Positions 7,634-16,759 of a stretch of DNA of 43,222 bases are shown one piece after another; within the stretch, counting starts at the first letter, position 1, and every line of letters starts with the position of its first letter. The DNA is from Gandjariella thermophila (GTDB lineage Bacteria > Actinomycetota > Actinomycetes > Mycobacteriales > Pseudonocardiaceae): the NCBI RefSeq assembly GCF_005405885.1, contig NZ_BJFL01000036.1:1-43222 (forward strand), written 5' to 3'. The notes beneath the pieces were generated by a model. The model saw only the letters and a list, made by a program, of their open reading frames with translations, had not been told where the DNA came from and searched no databases. The translations under genes were made by a program, and so were the position numbers.

Positions 7634-8323
7634 TCAGCGGCCTACGCCGTAGACGCCCCTGGCGTCATCCCGGATCACCCTGCCCTGGTCCAGCTCGACC
7701 ACCCGCCGCCGCATCGAGTCGACGATCGAGTGATCGTGCGTGGCCATCAGCACCGTCGTGCCGGTGCGGTTGATCCGCTCCAGCAGCAGCATGATGTCCT
7801 GGCTGGTGTCCGGGTCGAGGTTTCCGGTCGGCTCGTCGGCGAGCAGGACCAGCGGGCGGTTCACGAACGCCCGGGCGATCGCGACCCGCTGCTGCTCGCC
7901 GCCGGACAGCTCGTGCGGCATGCGGTTGGCCTTGCCCTCCAGGCCGACGAGTTGCAGCACCTCGGGCACGACCTTGCGGATGGTGTGCCGTGGCTTGCCG
8001 ATCACCTCGAGGGCGAAGGCCACGTTCTCCGCGACCGTCTTGTTCACGAGCAGCCGGAAGTCCTGGAAGACGCAGCCGATGGACTGCCGCAGGCGGGGGA
8101 CCCTGCGACGGGCCATCCGGGCCACGTCGAAGTTGGACACGTAGACCCGGCCCTTGGAGGGCACCTCCTCCCGCAGCAGCAGCCGCAGGAAGGTCGACTT
8201 GCCGGACCCGGAGGGCCCGATGAGGAACACGAACTCACCCTTGACCACGTCCACCGAGACGTCCTGCAGTGCGGGCCGAGGAGTGGTCTTGTAGACCTTG
8301 GTCACGTGCTCGAGCCGGATCAC
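7634..8323 (-). CDS. ftsE: Cell division ATP-binding protein FtsE
   Basis: 229 aa starting at GTG 8323 ([13 protein letters not shown]), the usual start in this family. Walker A is GPSGSGKST, the signature is [14 protein letters not shown], and Walker B is [12 protein letters not shown] with the D-loop and H-loop (ATHD) after it. It powers FtsX. No ribosome site precedes the GTG. Instead TAGACT ends about eight bases upstream, so the message is probably leaderless. The reading frame is open for another 143 codons upstream, but that sequence has no family features. Confidence 0.95.
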   Translation of the reverse strand: MIRLEHVTKVYKTTPRPALQDVSVDVVKGEFVFLIGPSGSGKSTFLRLLLREEVPSKGRVYVSNFDVARMARRRVPRLRQSIGCVFQDFRLLVNKTVAENVAFALEVIGKPRHTIRKVVPEVLQLVGLEGKANRMPHELSGGEQQRVAIARAFVNRPLVLLADEPTGNLDPDTSQDIMLLLERINRTGTTVLMATHDHSIVDSMRRRVVELDQGRVIRDDARGVYGVGR

Positions 8324-8589
8324 AAGGGGCGAGTCTACCTGCGTCCATTCGGAGGATGTCTGCTCACCTGATGGACTGATGTAGCCGGGCCTCCTGGGAC
8401 ATGTGGTACGTGTGTTTCTCTTGGTGCGTCCTTGGGCCGGCCTTGGCATACCCCCGTCCCGGTTGACCAACCCGTGGTCCTCGGATAGCGAGCCGACGAC
8501 CATCGCGGCGGCACCGCCAGGGGTAACCGTGAAAATCTTTCCGGCGCGGCCCGGCCTCGCGCCGCCCGGCGGCCGGGCCACCCGCGGGC

Positions 8590-9696
8590 TCAGCCGGCCT
8601 GCTGCTGGCGCCGCCAGCGGATGCCGGCCTCGAGGAACGCGTCGATGTCGCCGTCCAGCACGGGTGTGGGGTTGCCCACCTCGTGGCCGGTGCGCAGGTC
8701 CTTCACCATCTGGTACGGGTGCAGCACATAGGAGCGCATCTGGTTGCCCCACGAGCCGCTGGAGTCGTCCTTCAGCTGGTTGATCTTGGCCTGCTCCTCC
8801 TGCCGCCGCCGCTCCAGCAGCTTGGCCTGCAGCACCGCCATCGCGGTGGCCTTGTTCTGCAACTGGGAGCGCTCGTTCTGGCAGGACACCACGATGCCGG
8901 TGGGGATGTGCGTGATGCGCACCGCCGAGTCGGTGGTGTTCACGCCCTGCCCGCCGGGGCCGGACGAGCGGTACACGTCGACCCGCAGGTCCTTCTCGTC
9001 GATGTCCACGTGGTCGGACTGCTCCACCACCGGGACCACCTCGACGCCGGCGAACGAGGTCTGCCGGCGGCCCTGGTTGTCGTAGGGCGAGATGCGCACC
9101 ATCCGGTGGGTGCCCTGCTCGACGGACAGCGTGCCGTACGCGTACGGGGCCTTGACCCGGAAGGTGGCCGACTTGATGCCGGCCTCCTCCGCGTAGGACA
9201 CGTCGTAGACCTCGGTCGGGTAGCCGTGCCGCTCGGCCCAGCGCAGGTACATCCGCATCAGCGTCTCGGCGAAGTCGGCGGCGTCCACCCCTCCGGCCTC
9301 GGCACGCACCGTGACGAGCGCCTCACGCTCGTCGTACTCGCCGGAGAGGAGGGTGCGCACCTCCAGCGCGGAGATCTCGTCGCGGAGCCGCTGGCGCTCC
9401 GCGTCCGCCTCCTCGCGGCTGGACTCGTCACCCTCCGCCTCGGCGAGCTCGTAGAGCACGCCGAGGTCGTCGAGGCGCTGCTTGAGCTCGCCGATCCGGC
9501 GGAGTTCGCCCTGCCGGTGGGCGAGCTGGCTGGTGACCCGCTGGGCGTGCTCCACGTCGTCCCAGAGGTCCGGCCGGGCCGCCTCCTGCTCCAGCTCGCT
9601 CACCTGGGCGCGCAACGCATCGAGGTCCATCACCGCCTCGACGTTGGCGAGCGTGGCGGAGAGGTCCTTCAAGTCGGCTGCGACGTCCGGGTTCAC
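8590..9696 (-). CDS. prfB: Peptide chain release factor 2
   Basis: 368 aa from GTG 9696. It has the RF2 alpha-helical domain 1, the GGQ peptidyl-hydrolysis motif in [17 protein letters not shown] (GGQ 248-250), and the C-terminal block [18 protein letters not shown]. No programmed frameshift is present, as is usual in actinobacteria. The stop-codon recognition tripeptide, normally Ser-Pro-Phe in RF2, reads Ser-Pro-Tyr here ([14 protein letters not shown], 203-205; Tyr codon TAC at 9082-9084). The gene is the first of the prfB-ftsE-ftsX-smpB-ssrA series and is separated from ftsE by about 270 bases containing GC-rich inverted repeats. Confidence 0.95.
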   Translation of the reverse strand: MNPDVAADLKDLSATLANVEAVMDLDALRAQVSELEQEAARPDLWDDVEHAQRVTSQLAHRQGELRRIGELKQRLDDLGVLYELAEAEGDESSREEADAERQRLRDEISALEVRTLLSGEYDEREALVTVRAEAGGVDAADFAETLMRMYLRWAERHGYPTEVYDVSYAEEAGIKSATFRVKAPYAYGTLSVEQGTHRMVRISPYDNQGRRQTSFAGVEVVPVVEQSDHVDIDEKDLRVDVYRSSGPGGQGVNTTDSAVRITHIPTGIVVSCQNERSQLQNKATAMAVLQAKLLERRRQEEQAKINQLKDDSSGSWGNQMRSYVLHPYQMVKDLRTGHEVGNPTPVLDGDIDAFLEAGIRWRRQQQAG

Positions 9697-9747
9697 AAGG
9701 CCGAGCGTACGTCAGCCTGCGGAAGGAGTCGTCGGTCGGCCGGCCAG

Positions 9748-10248
9748 TCAGCCCGTTGGGATGGCATCCAGCAGCTTCAGCACCGCGCGTGCGTAGCCCA
9801 GCCCGAACTCGGCCACGGCCCGAGAGTAGGGGTCCTCGGCCGCCTTCATCGCCGCCCGGGCCGCCTCCTGGTCACCCTGGTACCGCTCCCGGGCAAGCTG
9901 GACGAGGTTGGCCCGCTGCTTCGGGGTGAGCGTGTTGGCGTGCATCAGCCGGAGGATCAGCGGGCTGCGCAGGTGGTCCGGGCCGGGCTCGGAGGTCAGC
10001 CAGGCCTTGAAGGCCTTCTTGCCGGCCGCGGTGAGCACGTACTGCTGGCTGGAGCGGGGACCCTGCTTGCCCAACCGGAGCAGCCCGGCCTCGGCGAGGG
10101 CGGGCAGCTCCCGGTAGACCTGGCTGCGCGTCACGCTGAAGAAGGCGCCGAACCGCTCACCGGCGGCCGCGACCAGCTGGCCGCCCGTCATGGGTCCGTC
10201 GTGGAGCAGGCCAAGAAGTGCTGCGGCAGTCGCGTTCAACTCTGACAC
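9748..10248 (-). CDS. PadR-family transcriptional regulator
   Basis: 166 aa from GTG 10248. Residues about 5-85 form the PadR winged helix: ATAAALLGLLHDGPMTGGQL, then FFSVTRSQVYRELPALAEAG, then the wing LLRLGKQGPRSSQQYVLTAAG. The rest is the alpha-helical dimerisation part. GGAGG lies only one base before the GTG, so the TTG three codons later (spacing ten) is a possible alternative start. The gene diverges from the ABC importer operon, and an 11-bp direct repeat lies in its promoter region. It could control itself, the importer, or both. The inducer is unknown. Confidence 0.8.
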   Translation of the reverse strand: MSELNATAAALLGLLHDGPMTGGQLVAAAGERFGAFFSVTRSQVYRELPALAEAGLLRLGKQGPRSSQQYVLTAAGKKAFKAWLTSEPGPDHLRSPLILRLMHANTLTPKQRANLVQLARERYQGDQEAARAAMKAAEDPYSRAVAEFGLGYARAVLKLLDAIPTG

Positions 10249-10278
10249 GCCTCCACCGTGCCACGACACGACACAGCT

Positions 10279-10311
10279 GTCCACAGTGGTCAACCCTTCC
10301 GTCCACAGTGG
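10279..10311 (-). promoter_or_regulatory. 11-bp direct repeat upstream of padR
   Basis: GTCCACAGTGG occurs at 10279-10289 and 10301-10311, exactly 22 bases apart (two helical turns), 31-63 bases before the padR start. This placing suits an operator for a dimeric regulator. The copies also resemble DnaA boxes (TGTCCACA), so the assignment is open. Confidence 0.45.
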
Positions 10312-10719
10312 CTGATCACGGGCTAGCCTTCGTTGCGCTGACCAGACCACACTGTTGCGCTCTGCGGCGGGCCTGCCGAATCGTGATGCCAACTCCAGAC
10401 GAAAGTAGGTGCTCCCGGCGCGGCGGCGGCCGGAAGATGTCCGGCCTGAACGCATGGTCCGTCCCCGGACCGTCCACAACACCCGGAAGGACGCCGTGAC
10501 CAGCACTGATGCCGGCTTGTGCGAGCCGAGGGGCCGTGGTTTTCTGCACCCGACACACCGTCCCGACGGCTGGGGCCGCCGGTCCGCCGCCCGGTCGGCC
10601 GGTCGTGCGGACGCGGCGCCCCAGGGTCGGGAATGCACAACCGCGGCACAACGGGATTTCGCCGGGGACCGACGCGTGCCCGGCGGGGGCCCGGTGTGCG
10701 GGGGAGGACGGACGACCAG
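10312..10719. other. Intergenic region between padR and the importer operon
   Basis: No gene is supported. GTTGCGCT occurs twice about 24 bases apart (near 10332 and 10353). The rest is GC-rich. A GGGGAGG at about 10701-10707 is a weakly placed ribosome site for the permease GTG at 10720. The importer promoter must lie here, but I cannot point to convincing -35 and -10 boxes. Confidence 0.4.
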
Positions 10720-11694
10720 GTGACAGGGTTCCTGTTCCGGCGGCTGCTCAACTACATCGTGCTGTGCCTGCTGGCCACGTTCCTGGCCTTCAGCCTCGCC
10801 TCGCTGACCTTCCACCCGCTGGACCAGCTCAAGCAGCGCAACCCACCGCCGCCTGCCGCCACCATCCAGGCCAAGGCGCACGAGCTGCGGCTTGACCAGC
10901 CCATCCCGCTGCGCTTCGCGCACTGGATGGGCGGCGCGGTCCGCGGCGACTTCGGCGAGACCATCAACGGCACGCCGATCACCGCGGAGCTGGGCCGGCG
11001 GGTCGGCGTCAGCCTGCGGCTGTTCCTCATCGGAACGGTGCTCGGCATCGGGCTGGGCGTGCTGGTCGGCGTGGTCAGCGCGATCCGGCAGTATCGGTTC
11101 AGCGACTACTTCGCCACCCTGCTCGCCTTCGTGGTGCTGTCCACGCCGGTGTTCCTGCTCGGCACGCTGCTCAAGTTCGGCGCGTTGCAGCTCAACACCG
11201 CGGCCGGGACCACCCTGCTCAACTTCACCGGGGAGAGCACCCCCAACTTCACCGGTAGCTTCGGCGCCGCCGTGCTGGACCGGCTGCAGCACCTGGTGCT
11301 GCCCACGCTGACCATCGCCCTCGGCCAGATCGCGCTGTACAGCCGCTACCAGCGCAGTGCCATGCTGGACGTGCTGGGCAGCGATTTCCTGCGCACCGCG
11401 CAGGCCAAGGGGCTGACCCGGCGCCGGGCGCTGTTCAAGCACGGCCTGCGCACCGCGCTCATCCCGATGGCCACCCTGTTCGCCTTCGGCTTCGGCCTGC
11501 TGATCACCGGCGGCGCGTTCACCGAGCAACTGTTCAGCTGGTACGGCATGGGCAACTGGCTGGTCACCGGCATCACCACGCAGGACACCAACATCACGGC
11601 CACGGTGACCCTGTTCGTCGCCGTCTGCGTGCTCGTCTCCGGCTGGCTGTCCGACCTGCTCTACGCCGTGCTCGACCCCCGGGTCCGGCTCTAG
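10720..11694 (+). CDS. ABC transporter permease, DppB/OppB type
   Basis: 324 aa from GTG 10720 (VTGFLFRRLLNYIVLCLLAT). The N-terminal membrane helix is followed by the periplasmic loop with LDQPIPLRFAHWMGGAVRGD, typical of the DppB/OppB family. Membrane helices follow at about 100-125, 135-160, 190-215, 245-270 and 290-315, with the EAA-type coupling loop FLRTAQAKGLTRRRALFKHG (about 225-244) that contacts the ATPases. Eleven bases separate it from the next permease. The family imports peptides, nickel or other small solutes; the substrate here is unknown. Longer readings from upstream starts are GC-rich noise. Confidence 0.9.
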   Translation: MTGFLFRRLLNYIVLCLLATFLAFSLASLTFHPLDQLKQRNPPPPAATIQAKAHELRLDQPIPLRFAHWMGGAVRGDFGETINGTPITAELGRRVGVSLRLFLIGTVLGIGLGVLVGVVSAIRQYRFSDYFATLLAFVVLSTPVFLLGTLLKFGALQLNTAAGTTLLNFTGESTPNFTGSFGAAVLDRLQHLVLPTLTIALGQIALYSRYQRSAMLDVLGSDFLRTAQAKGLTRRRALFKHGLRTALIPMATLFAFGFGLLITGGAFTEQLFSWYGMGNWLVTGITTQDTNITATVTLFVAVCVLVSGWLSDLLYAVLDPRVRL

Positions 11695-11705
11695 GAGTCC
11701 CACCG

Positions 11706-12734
11706 ATGACGATGTCCCGAACCGAGCAGGACGCCGCGGGCACCCTCGAGTCGGCCGCCGGCTCACCGGTGGAGCCCGGCTTCGCCCCCGGCGCCGCCAC
11801 CACCCGCGGCCGGCTGGTGCTGCGCCGCTTCCTGCGCAACCGGCTGGCCCTGGTCGGCCTGGTGGTGGTCGTGCTGCTCTACGTGACCGCCTTCCTCGGC
11901 CCGGCGATCTCCCCGTGGACCTACGACAGCCAGGACTACACCGCGTTCCTGGTGCCGCCGAGCCCGAGCCACTGGTTCGGCACCACCCAGATCGGTGGCG
12001 ACGTGTTCGTGCAGACCATGCGGGGGCTGCAGAAGTCGCTGACCATCGGCCTTCTGGTTGGTGTGATCTCCACCTCGGTGGCCGCGGTGGTCGGCGCGGC
12101 GGCCGGCTACTTCGGCGGCTGGGCGGACCGGGCGCTGATGTGGCTGGTCGACCTGCTGCTGGTGCTGCCGTCCTTCCTGATCCTGGCCATCCTCAGCCCG
12201 GGCCTGCAGCAGACCGGCTGGCTGATCTTCGTGGTGCTGCTCGCCGCATTCAGCTGGATGATCACCGCGCGGATCGTCCGAGGCATGACCCTGTCGCTGC
12301 GGGAGCGCGAGTTCGTCAAGGCGGCCCGGTTCATGGGCGAGGCGCCATGGCGGATCATCGCCAGGCACATCCTGCCCAACATGGCCTCGCTGCTGATCAT
12401 CGACGCGACCATCAACGTGGGCACCGCGGTGCTCACCGAGACCGGGCTGAGCTACTTCGGCTTCGGCGTCCAGCCGCCGGACGTGTCGCTGGGCACCCTG
12501 ATCCGGGACGGCACCCAGTCCGCGCTGACCACGCCGTGGCTGTTCCTGCCGGCCGGCATCCTGCTGATCGTCAGCGTGCTCGCAGTGAACTTCGTCGGCG
12601 ACGGGCTGCGGGACGCGCTGGACCCCAGTTCCACCCGGGGCCGGCGGCGCGAGCGGCGGGCGAAGGCCACCGCCGGGCGCCGCGCCGCGGTGTCGGTCGA
12701 TGAGCGGACCAGCACCTCGGGAGCCGTGGCATGA
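11706..12734 (+). CDS. ABC transporter permease, DppC/OppC type
   Basis: 342 aa. ATG 11706 is preceded by AGGAG about eight bases upstream; ATG 11712 is an alternative. A polar N-terminus leads to [20 protein letters not shown], the usual first helix of DppC/OppC proteins, then [19 protein letters not shown], the conserved (D/G)xxGRDxxSR-like loop in variant form. The coupling loop is [20 protein letters not shown] (about 202-221). The C-terminus is Arg-rich and cytosolic. The stop overlaps the start of the ATPase gene by four bases (ATGA), so the two are translationally coupled. Confidence 0.9.
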   Translation: MTMSRTEQDAAGTLESAAGSPVEPGFAPGAATTRGRLVLRRFLRNRLALVGLVVVVLLYVTAFLGPAISPWTYDSQDYTAFLVPPSPSHWFGTTQIGGDVFVQTMRGLQKSLTIGLLVGVISTSVAAVVGAAAGYFGGWADRALMWLVDLLLVLPSFLILAILSPGLQQTGWLIFVVLLAAFSWMITARIVRGMTLSLREREFVKAARFMGEAPWRIIARHILPNMASLLIIDATINVGTAVLTETGLSYFGFGVQPPDVSLGTLIRDGTQSALTTPWLFLPAGILLIVSVLAVNFVGDGLRDALDPSSTRGRRRERRAKATAGRRAAVSVDERTSTSGAVA

Positions 12735-14851
12735 GCGGCGCCACCCCCGACCGGCTGGCGGGCGGCACCCTGCGCGCTTCCGGCCCGCCGGCCGGCGCTC
12801 CCGTGCTGGAGGTCGCCGACCTCGAGGTGTCGTTCCCCAGCGAGTCCGGCCGGGTGCACGCGGTGCGCGGGCTCTCCTACACCGTCTCGCCCGGCGAGGT
12901 GCTCGGCATCGTCGGCGAGTCCGGCTCGGGCAAGTCGGTGTCCTCGCTGGCCGTGATGGGACTGCTGCCGGAGCAGGCCAGGGTGTCCGGGTCGATCCGG
13001 TTCCGCGGGCGCGAGCTGATCGGGCTGGCCGACGCGGAGCTGGCCAGGATCCGCGGCCGCCGGGTGGCGATGATCTTTCAGGACCCGCTGTCCGCGCTCA
13101 CCCCCGTCTACTCGGTCGGCGACCAGATCGCCGAGGCCGTCCTGGTACACGGCGACGGCCGGGTGTCCCGCCGGGACGCGGCGAACCGGGCGGTGGAACT
13201 GCTCGACCTGGTCGGCATCCCGAACGCGGCGGCGCGGGCGAAGGCGTTCCCGCACGAGTTCTCCGGCGGCATGCGGCAGCGGGTGGTGATCGCCATGGCG
13301 ATCGCCAACGATCCGGACCTGATCATCGCGGACGAGCCGACCACCGCCCTGGACGTCACGGTGCAGGCGCAGGTACTGGAGGTGCTGGGCACCGCGCGGG
13401 AGGTGACCGGCGCTGGCATCGTGATCATCACGCACGACATGGGCGTGGTCGCCGGGTTCGCGGACCGCGTGATGGTGATGTACGCGGGGCGGGCGGTGGA
13501 GACCGGCCCCGTGGACGAGATCTACCGCCGGCCACGCATGCCGTACACGCTGGGCCTGCTCGGCTCCATCCCGCGGCTGGACGCGGCCGGCCGGCAGCGC
13601 CTGGTGCCCATCGAGGGCCAGCCTCCTTCGCTGGTGGACCTGCCGCCCGGCTGCCCGTTCGCCCCCCGCTGCCCGATGGTGGTGGACGCCTGCCGCGCCG
13701 AGGAGCCGCCGCTGGCCGAGGTGTCGGCCGGGCACCGGGCGGCGTGCATCCGCAGCCACGAGATCACCGATGACGACCCGGCCGCCGTGTTCGGCGTGCC
13801 GCCGCTGGCCGAGCCGGAGGCCACCGTCCGACCCCGCCAGGATCGGGATGCGGTGCTCGAGCTGGACAACCTGGTCAAGCACTACCCGGTGACCAAGGGA
13901 ACCGTGGTCCGCCGCCGGGTCGGCACGGTGCACGCGGTGGACGGGATCTCCCTGGACATCGTCGAGGGCGAGACGCTGGGCCTGGTCGGCGAGTCCGGCT
14001 GCGGCAAGACCACCACGCTGATGGAGATCCTCGGCCTGACCCCGCCGATGGGCGGCCGGATCGCGGTACTCGGCCGGGACGTGGCCACCCTCGACCGGCG
14101 GACCCGCAAGGCGGTGCGCCGCGACCTCCAGGTGGTCTTCCAGGACCCGATGGCCTCGCTGGACCCGCGGCTGCCGATCGCCGACGTGCTCGCCGAACCG
14201 ATGCGGGTGCACGGCGTGGACCGGGAGCGGATCGCCGCGCGCATCCCGGAACTGCTGCGCCTGGTCGGCCTGCGCCCGGAACACGCCTCCCGCTACCCCG
14301 GCGAGTTCTCCGGCGGGCAGCGGCAGCGGATCAGCATCGCCCGCGCGCTCGCGCTGGAGCCGAAGCTGCTGGTGCTGGACGAGCCGGTGTCCGCGCTGGA
14401 CGTGTCCATCCAGGCCGGTGTGATCAACCTGCTGCACGATCTGCGGGCCAAGCTGGGCCTGGCCTACCTGTTCGTGGCGCACGACCTGTCGGTGGTGCGG
14501 CACATCGCCGACCGGGTGGCGGTGATGTACCTGGGCAAGATCGTGGAGATCGGCGCGGTGGACGCGGTGTTCGGAAACCCGCTGCACCCCTACACCCAGG
14601 CGTTGCTGTCCGCGATCCCGATCCCGGACCCGGCGCGCGAGCGGCAGCGGGAGCGGATCGTGCTCACCGGCGATCTGCCCAGCCCGGCCGATCCGCCGTC
14701 CGGCTGCCGGTTCCGCACCCGGTGCTTCCTGTTCCGCTCGCTGCCCGAGGAGCAGCGGGCCCGCTGCGTGGAGCAGGAGCCGGCCCGCGACCCGCACGGC
14801 CCGGACCACCGGGTGGCCTGCCATTGGGCCCGCCCGCGAGACGTGATCTAG
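12731..14851 (+). CDS. Fused dipeptide-type ABC ATPase (DppD-DppF fusion)
   Basis: 706 aa, twice the length of a single ATPase. The first half has Walker A GESGSGKS (62-69), signature [14 protein letters not shown] and Walker [13 protein letters not shown]. It ends with an oligopeptide-type C-terminal domain ([15 protein letters not shown]). The second half has Walker [11 protein letters not shown] (about 420), signature [14 protein letters not shown], Walker [13 protein letters not shown] and again a C-terminal domain ([15 protein letters not shown]). The paired cysteines in each C-terminal domain may bind an iron-sulfur cluster or metal, as proposed for Dpp/Opp ATPases. Both sites look catalytically complete. 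It drives the two permeases encoded before it. Confidence 0.95.
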   Translation: MSGATPDRLAGGTLRASGPPAGAPVLEVADLEVSFPSESGRVHAVRGLSYTVSPGEVLGIVGESGSGKSVSSLAVMGLLPEQARVSGSIRFRGRELIGLADAELARIRGRRVAMIFQDPLSALTPVYSVGDQIAEAVLVHGDGRVSRRDAANRAVELLDLVGIPNAAARAKAFPHEFSGGMRQRVVIAMAIANDPDLIIADEPTTALDVTVQAQVLEVLGTAREVTGAGIVIITHDMGVVAGFADRVMVMYAGRAVETGPVDEIYRRPRMPYTLGLLGSIPRLDAAGRQRLVPIEGQPPSLVDLPPGCPFAPRCPMVVDACRAEEPPLAEVSAGHRAACIRSHEITDDDPAAVFGVPPLAEPEATVRPRQDRDAVLELDNLVKHYPVTKGTVVRRRVGTVHAVDGISLDIVEGETLGLVGESGCGKTTTLMEILGLTPPMGGRIAVLGRDVATLDRRTRKAVRRDLQVVFQDPMASLDPRLPIADVLAEPMRVHGVDRERIAARIPELLRLVGLRPEHASRYPGEFSGGQRQRISIARALALEPKLLVLDEPVSALDVSIQAGVINLLHDLRAKLGLAYLFVAHDLSVVRHIADRVAVMYLGKIVEIGAVDAVFGNPLHPYTQALLSAIPIPDPARERQRERIVLTGDLPSPADPPSGCRFRTRCFLFRSLPEEQRARCVEQEPARDPHGPDHRVACHWARPRDVI

Positions 14852-14928
14852 CCGACGAGCTTTCCGGCCACCGAACGGGTTGGCCGGGCAACGGCCGATC
14901 GTGGCCGACGACCAAGGGAGGGATCGAC

Positions 14929-16611
14929 GTGGCGGCAGTCCGACGGAGGTGGACCCTGCTCGCCGCACCGCTCGCGGCGGGGGCGCTGCTGCTCTCGGCC
15001 TGCGGGGGTGGCGGTGGCTCCGGGCAGAGCGCCCAGTTCAGGCAGTTCGGCGTGAACGACATCAACCCGCAGCCGGTGGAGAAGGTGAAGCAGGGCGGCA
15101 CGCTCAACCTGGCGATCACCGCGCCGATCGAGAACTACAACTACAACCAGGTGCAGGGCGTCTCCAAGGACCTCAACGACGTCATCCTGCCGATCCTGCC
15201 GTCCATCTTCACCAACAACCCGGACAGCACGGTCAGCCTGAACAGGGACTACCTGGAATCGGCCGACGTCACCTCGACCAACCCCCAGGTGATCACCTAC
15301 CGGATCAACCCGAAGGCGAAGTGGTCCGACGGGACCCCGATGACCTGGCGGGACTTCGCCGCCCAGTGGAAGGCGATGAGCGGCACGCCCGGCTACCTGC
15401 CCGCGACCACCACCGGCTACCAGGACATCGGCAGCGTCGAGCGGGGCGCGAACGACCAGGAGGTGAAGGTCACCTTCAAGAACACCTTCGCCGAATGGAA
15501 GAGCCTGTTCGGCCCGCTCTACCCGGCCTCGGCCAACGACAACCCGGACGCGTTCAACAAGGGCTGGCTGGGCCGGATCCCGGTCACCGCCGGCCCGTTC
15601 CGGGTGAAGAGCATCGACGCCACGGCGAAGACGGTCACCGAGGAGGCCGACCCGAACTGGTGGGGTGCCAAGCCCAAGCTGGACACCATCGTGTTCCACC
15701 CGATCTCACCGGACCAGATGGCGCAGGCGTTCGCCAACGGCACCATCGACGCGGTGGACATCGGCCCGTCGGTGCCGATCTACCAGCAGGTGCAGCAGGT
15801 GCCCGGCGCGAAGATCCACCGGGCGCTCGCCCCGAACTGGCGGGTGCTGAACTTCAACGGCGCGCCCACCTCGGTGCTGGCCGACCCCAAGCTGCGCACC
15901 GCGATCTTCAAGGGCATCAACCGGGACGTGATCGCCAAGGCCGAGGTCGGCCCGATCATGCCGGACGCGCACCCGCTGCAGAACCACATCTACATGGAGG
16001 GGCAGCAGGGCTACCAGGACAACGGCGGGCCGTACGCGTACAACAAGGACGAGGCGGCCCGGGCCCTGGACGCGCTGGGGTGGAAGCTCAACGGTGACAC
16101 CCGGGAGAAAGACGGCAGGAAGCTGGAGATCCGCTGGGTGGTGCCGGCCGGCGTCAAGGTCAGCGCGGACGAGGCGCAGCTCGCGCAGAAGCAGCTCGCC
16201 GAGATCGGCGTGCGGGTCAACATCCAGACGGTGGACTCGACCGCCTGGCAGAACCAGTACATCAACGTCGGCAACTTCGACGTGCAGAACATGTCCTGGA
16301 TCGGCGTGCCCTTCCCGCTCAGCTCGTCCACGTCGATCTACACGTTCGACCCGAACTCGGTGAACCAGAACTACGGCCGGGTGCCGGACACCGCCGGCCT
16401 CAACGACCTGTACCGGCAGGCCAACGCCGAGCTGGACGACGCCAAGCGGATGCAACTCGGCAACCGGATCGACCAGGCGATCTGGCAGGAAGGTTTCTCG
16501 CTGCCGCTCTACCAGCGGCCGGACGCCGTCGGCGCCAAAGCCAACCTGGCCAACTACGGCGCCTTCGGCTTCGGCCAGCCGGACTGGACCAAGATCGGCT
16601 TCACCTCCTGA
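14929..16611 (+). CDS. ABC substrate-binding lipoprotein, family 5 (first of two)
   Basis: 560 aa from GTG 14929, with GGGAGGG six bases upstream. The N-terminus is a lipoprotein signal (RRRWTLLAAPLAAGALLLSAC), with the lipobox LSAC and a Gly-rich spacer after the cysteine. The mature part is an SBP_bac_5 protein: KWSDGTPMTWRDFAAQWKAM (about 135-155), GPFRVKSIDATAKTVT, and TAIFKGINRDVIAK near the hinge. The signature NDINPQPVEK follows the lipobox and recurs in the next gene. It captures the solute outside the membrane for the DppBC-like channel. It starts 77 bases after the ATPase gene, probably in the same operon, and ends at a strong hairpin. Confidence 0.95.
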   Translation: MAAVRRRWTLLAAPLAAGALLLSACGGGGGSGQSAQFRQFGVNDINPQPVEKVKQGGTLNLAITAPIENYNYNQVQGVSKDLNDVILPILPSIFTNNPDSTVSLNRDYLESADVTSTNPQVITYRINPKAKWSDGTPMTWRDFAAQWKAMSGTPGYLPATTTGYQDIGSVERGANDQEVKVTFKNTFAEWKSLFGPLYPASANDNPDAFNKGWLGRIPVTAGPFRVKSIDATAKTVTEEADPNWWGAKPKLDTIVFHPISPDQMAQAFANGTIDAVDIGPSVPIYQQVQQVPGAKIHRALAPNWRVLNFNGAPTSVLADPKLRTAIFKGINRDVIAKAEVGPIMPDAHPLQNHIYMEGQQGYQDNGGPYAYNKDEAARALDALGWKLNGDTREKDGRKLEIRWVVPAGVKVSADEAQLAQKQLAEIGVRVNIQTVDSTAWQNQYINVGNFDVQNMSWIGVPFPLSSSTSIYTFDPNSVNQNYGRVPDTAGLNDLYRQANAELDDAKRMQLGNRIDQAIWQEGFSLPLYQRPDAVGAKANLANYGAFGFGQPDWTKIGFTS

Positions 16612-16623
16612 GTCACCCGGATG

Positions 16624-16654
16624 GCGGGCCGGGCCGGATCCCGGCCCGGCCCGC
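16624..16654 (+). terminator. Perfect GC hairpin after the first binding-protein gene
   Basis: GCGGGCCGGGCCGG (16624-16637) pairs perfectly with 16641-16654 around a three-base loop. It starts 12 bases after the stop codon. There is no T tract, which is common for actinobacterial terminators. It may also lower, rather than stop, transcription into the second binding-protein gene. Confidence 0.55.
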
Positions 16655-16690
16655 TCACCTGTTGAGAGCATGTCCAAACCATTCCGCGTT

Positions 16691-16705
16691 GGTCCATAGT
16701 GGACC
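16691..16705 (+). promoter_or_regulatory. Palindrome over a possible -10 of the second binding-protein gene
   Basis: GGTCCA and TGGACC flank TAG, giving a perfect 6-3-6 palindrome that contains CATAGT, a possible -10 box. It lies 55 bases before the GTG at 16760. This suggests a separate, repressible promoter for the second binding protein. Confidence 0.35.
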
Positions 16706-16759
16706 GTGGACGTGATCAGCGGCCGACCGCCACGGCCGGCGAGCGAAAGGGATTCCGCC

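Noticed and set aside
10249-11766. Long N-terminal extension of the PadR frame
   Set aside because: It runs antisense to the importer permease and is low-complexity Gln/Glu/Arg sequence; PadR homology begins at 10248.
12452-14968. 838-codon open frame on the minus strand
   Set aside because: It is the antisense of the fused ATPase gene; high GC at third positions keeps such frames open, and it has no domain features.
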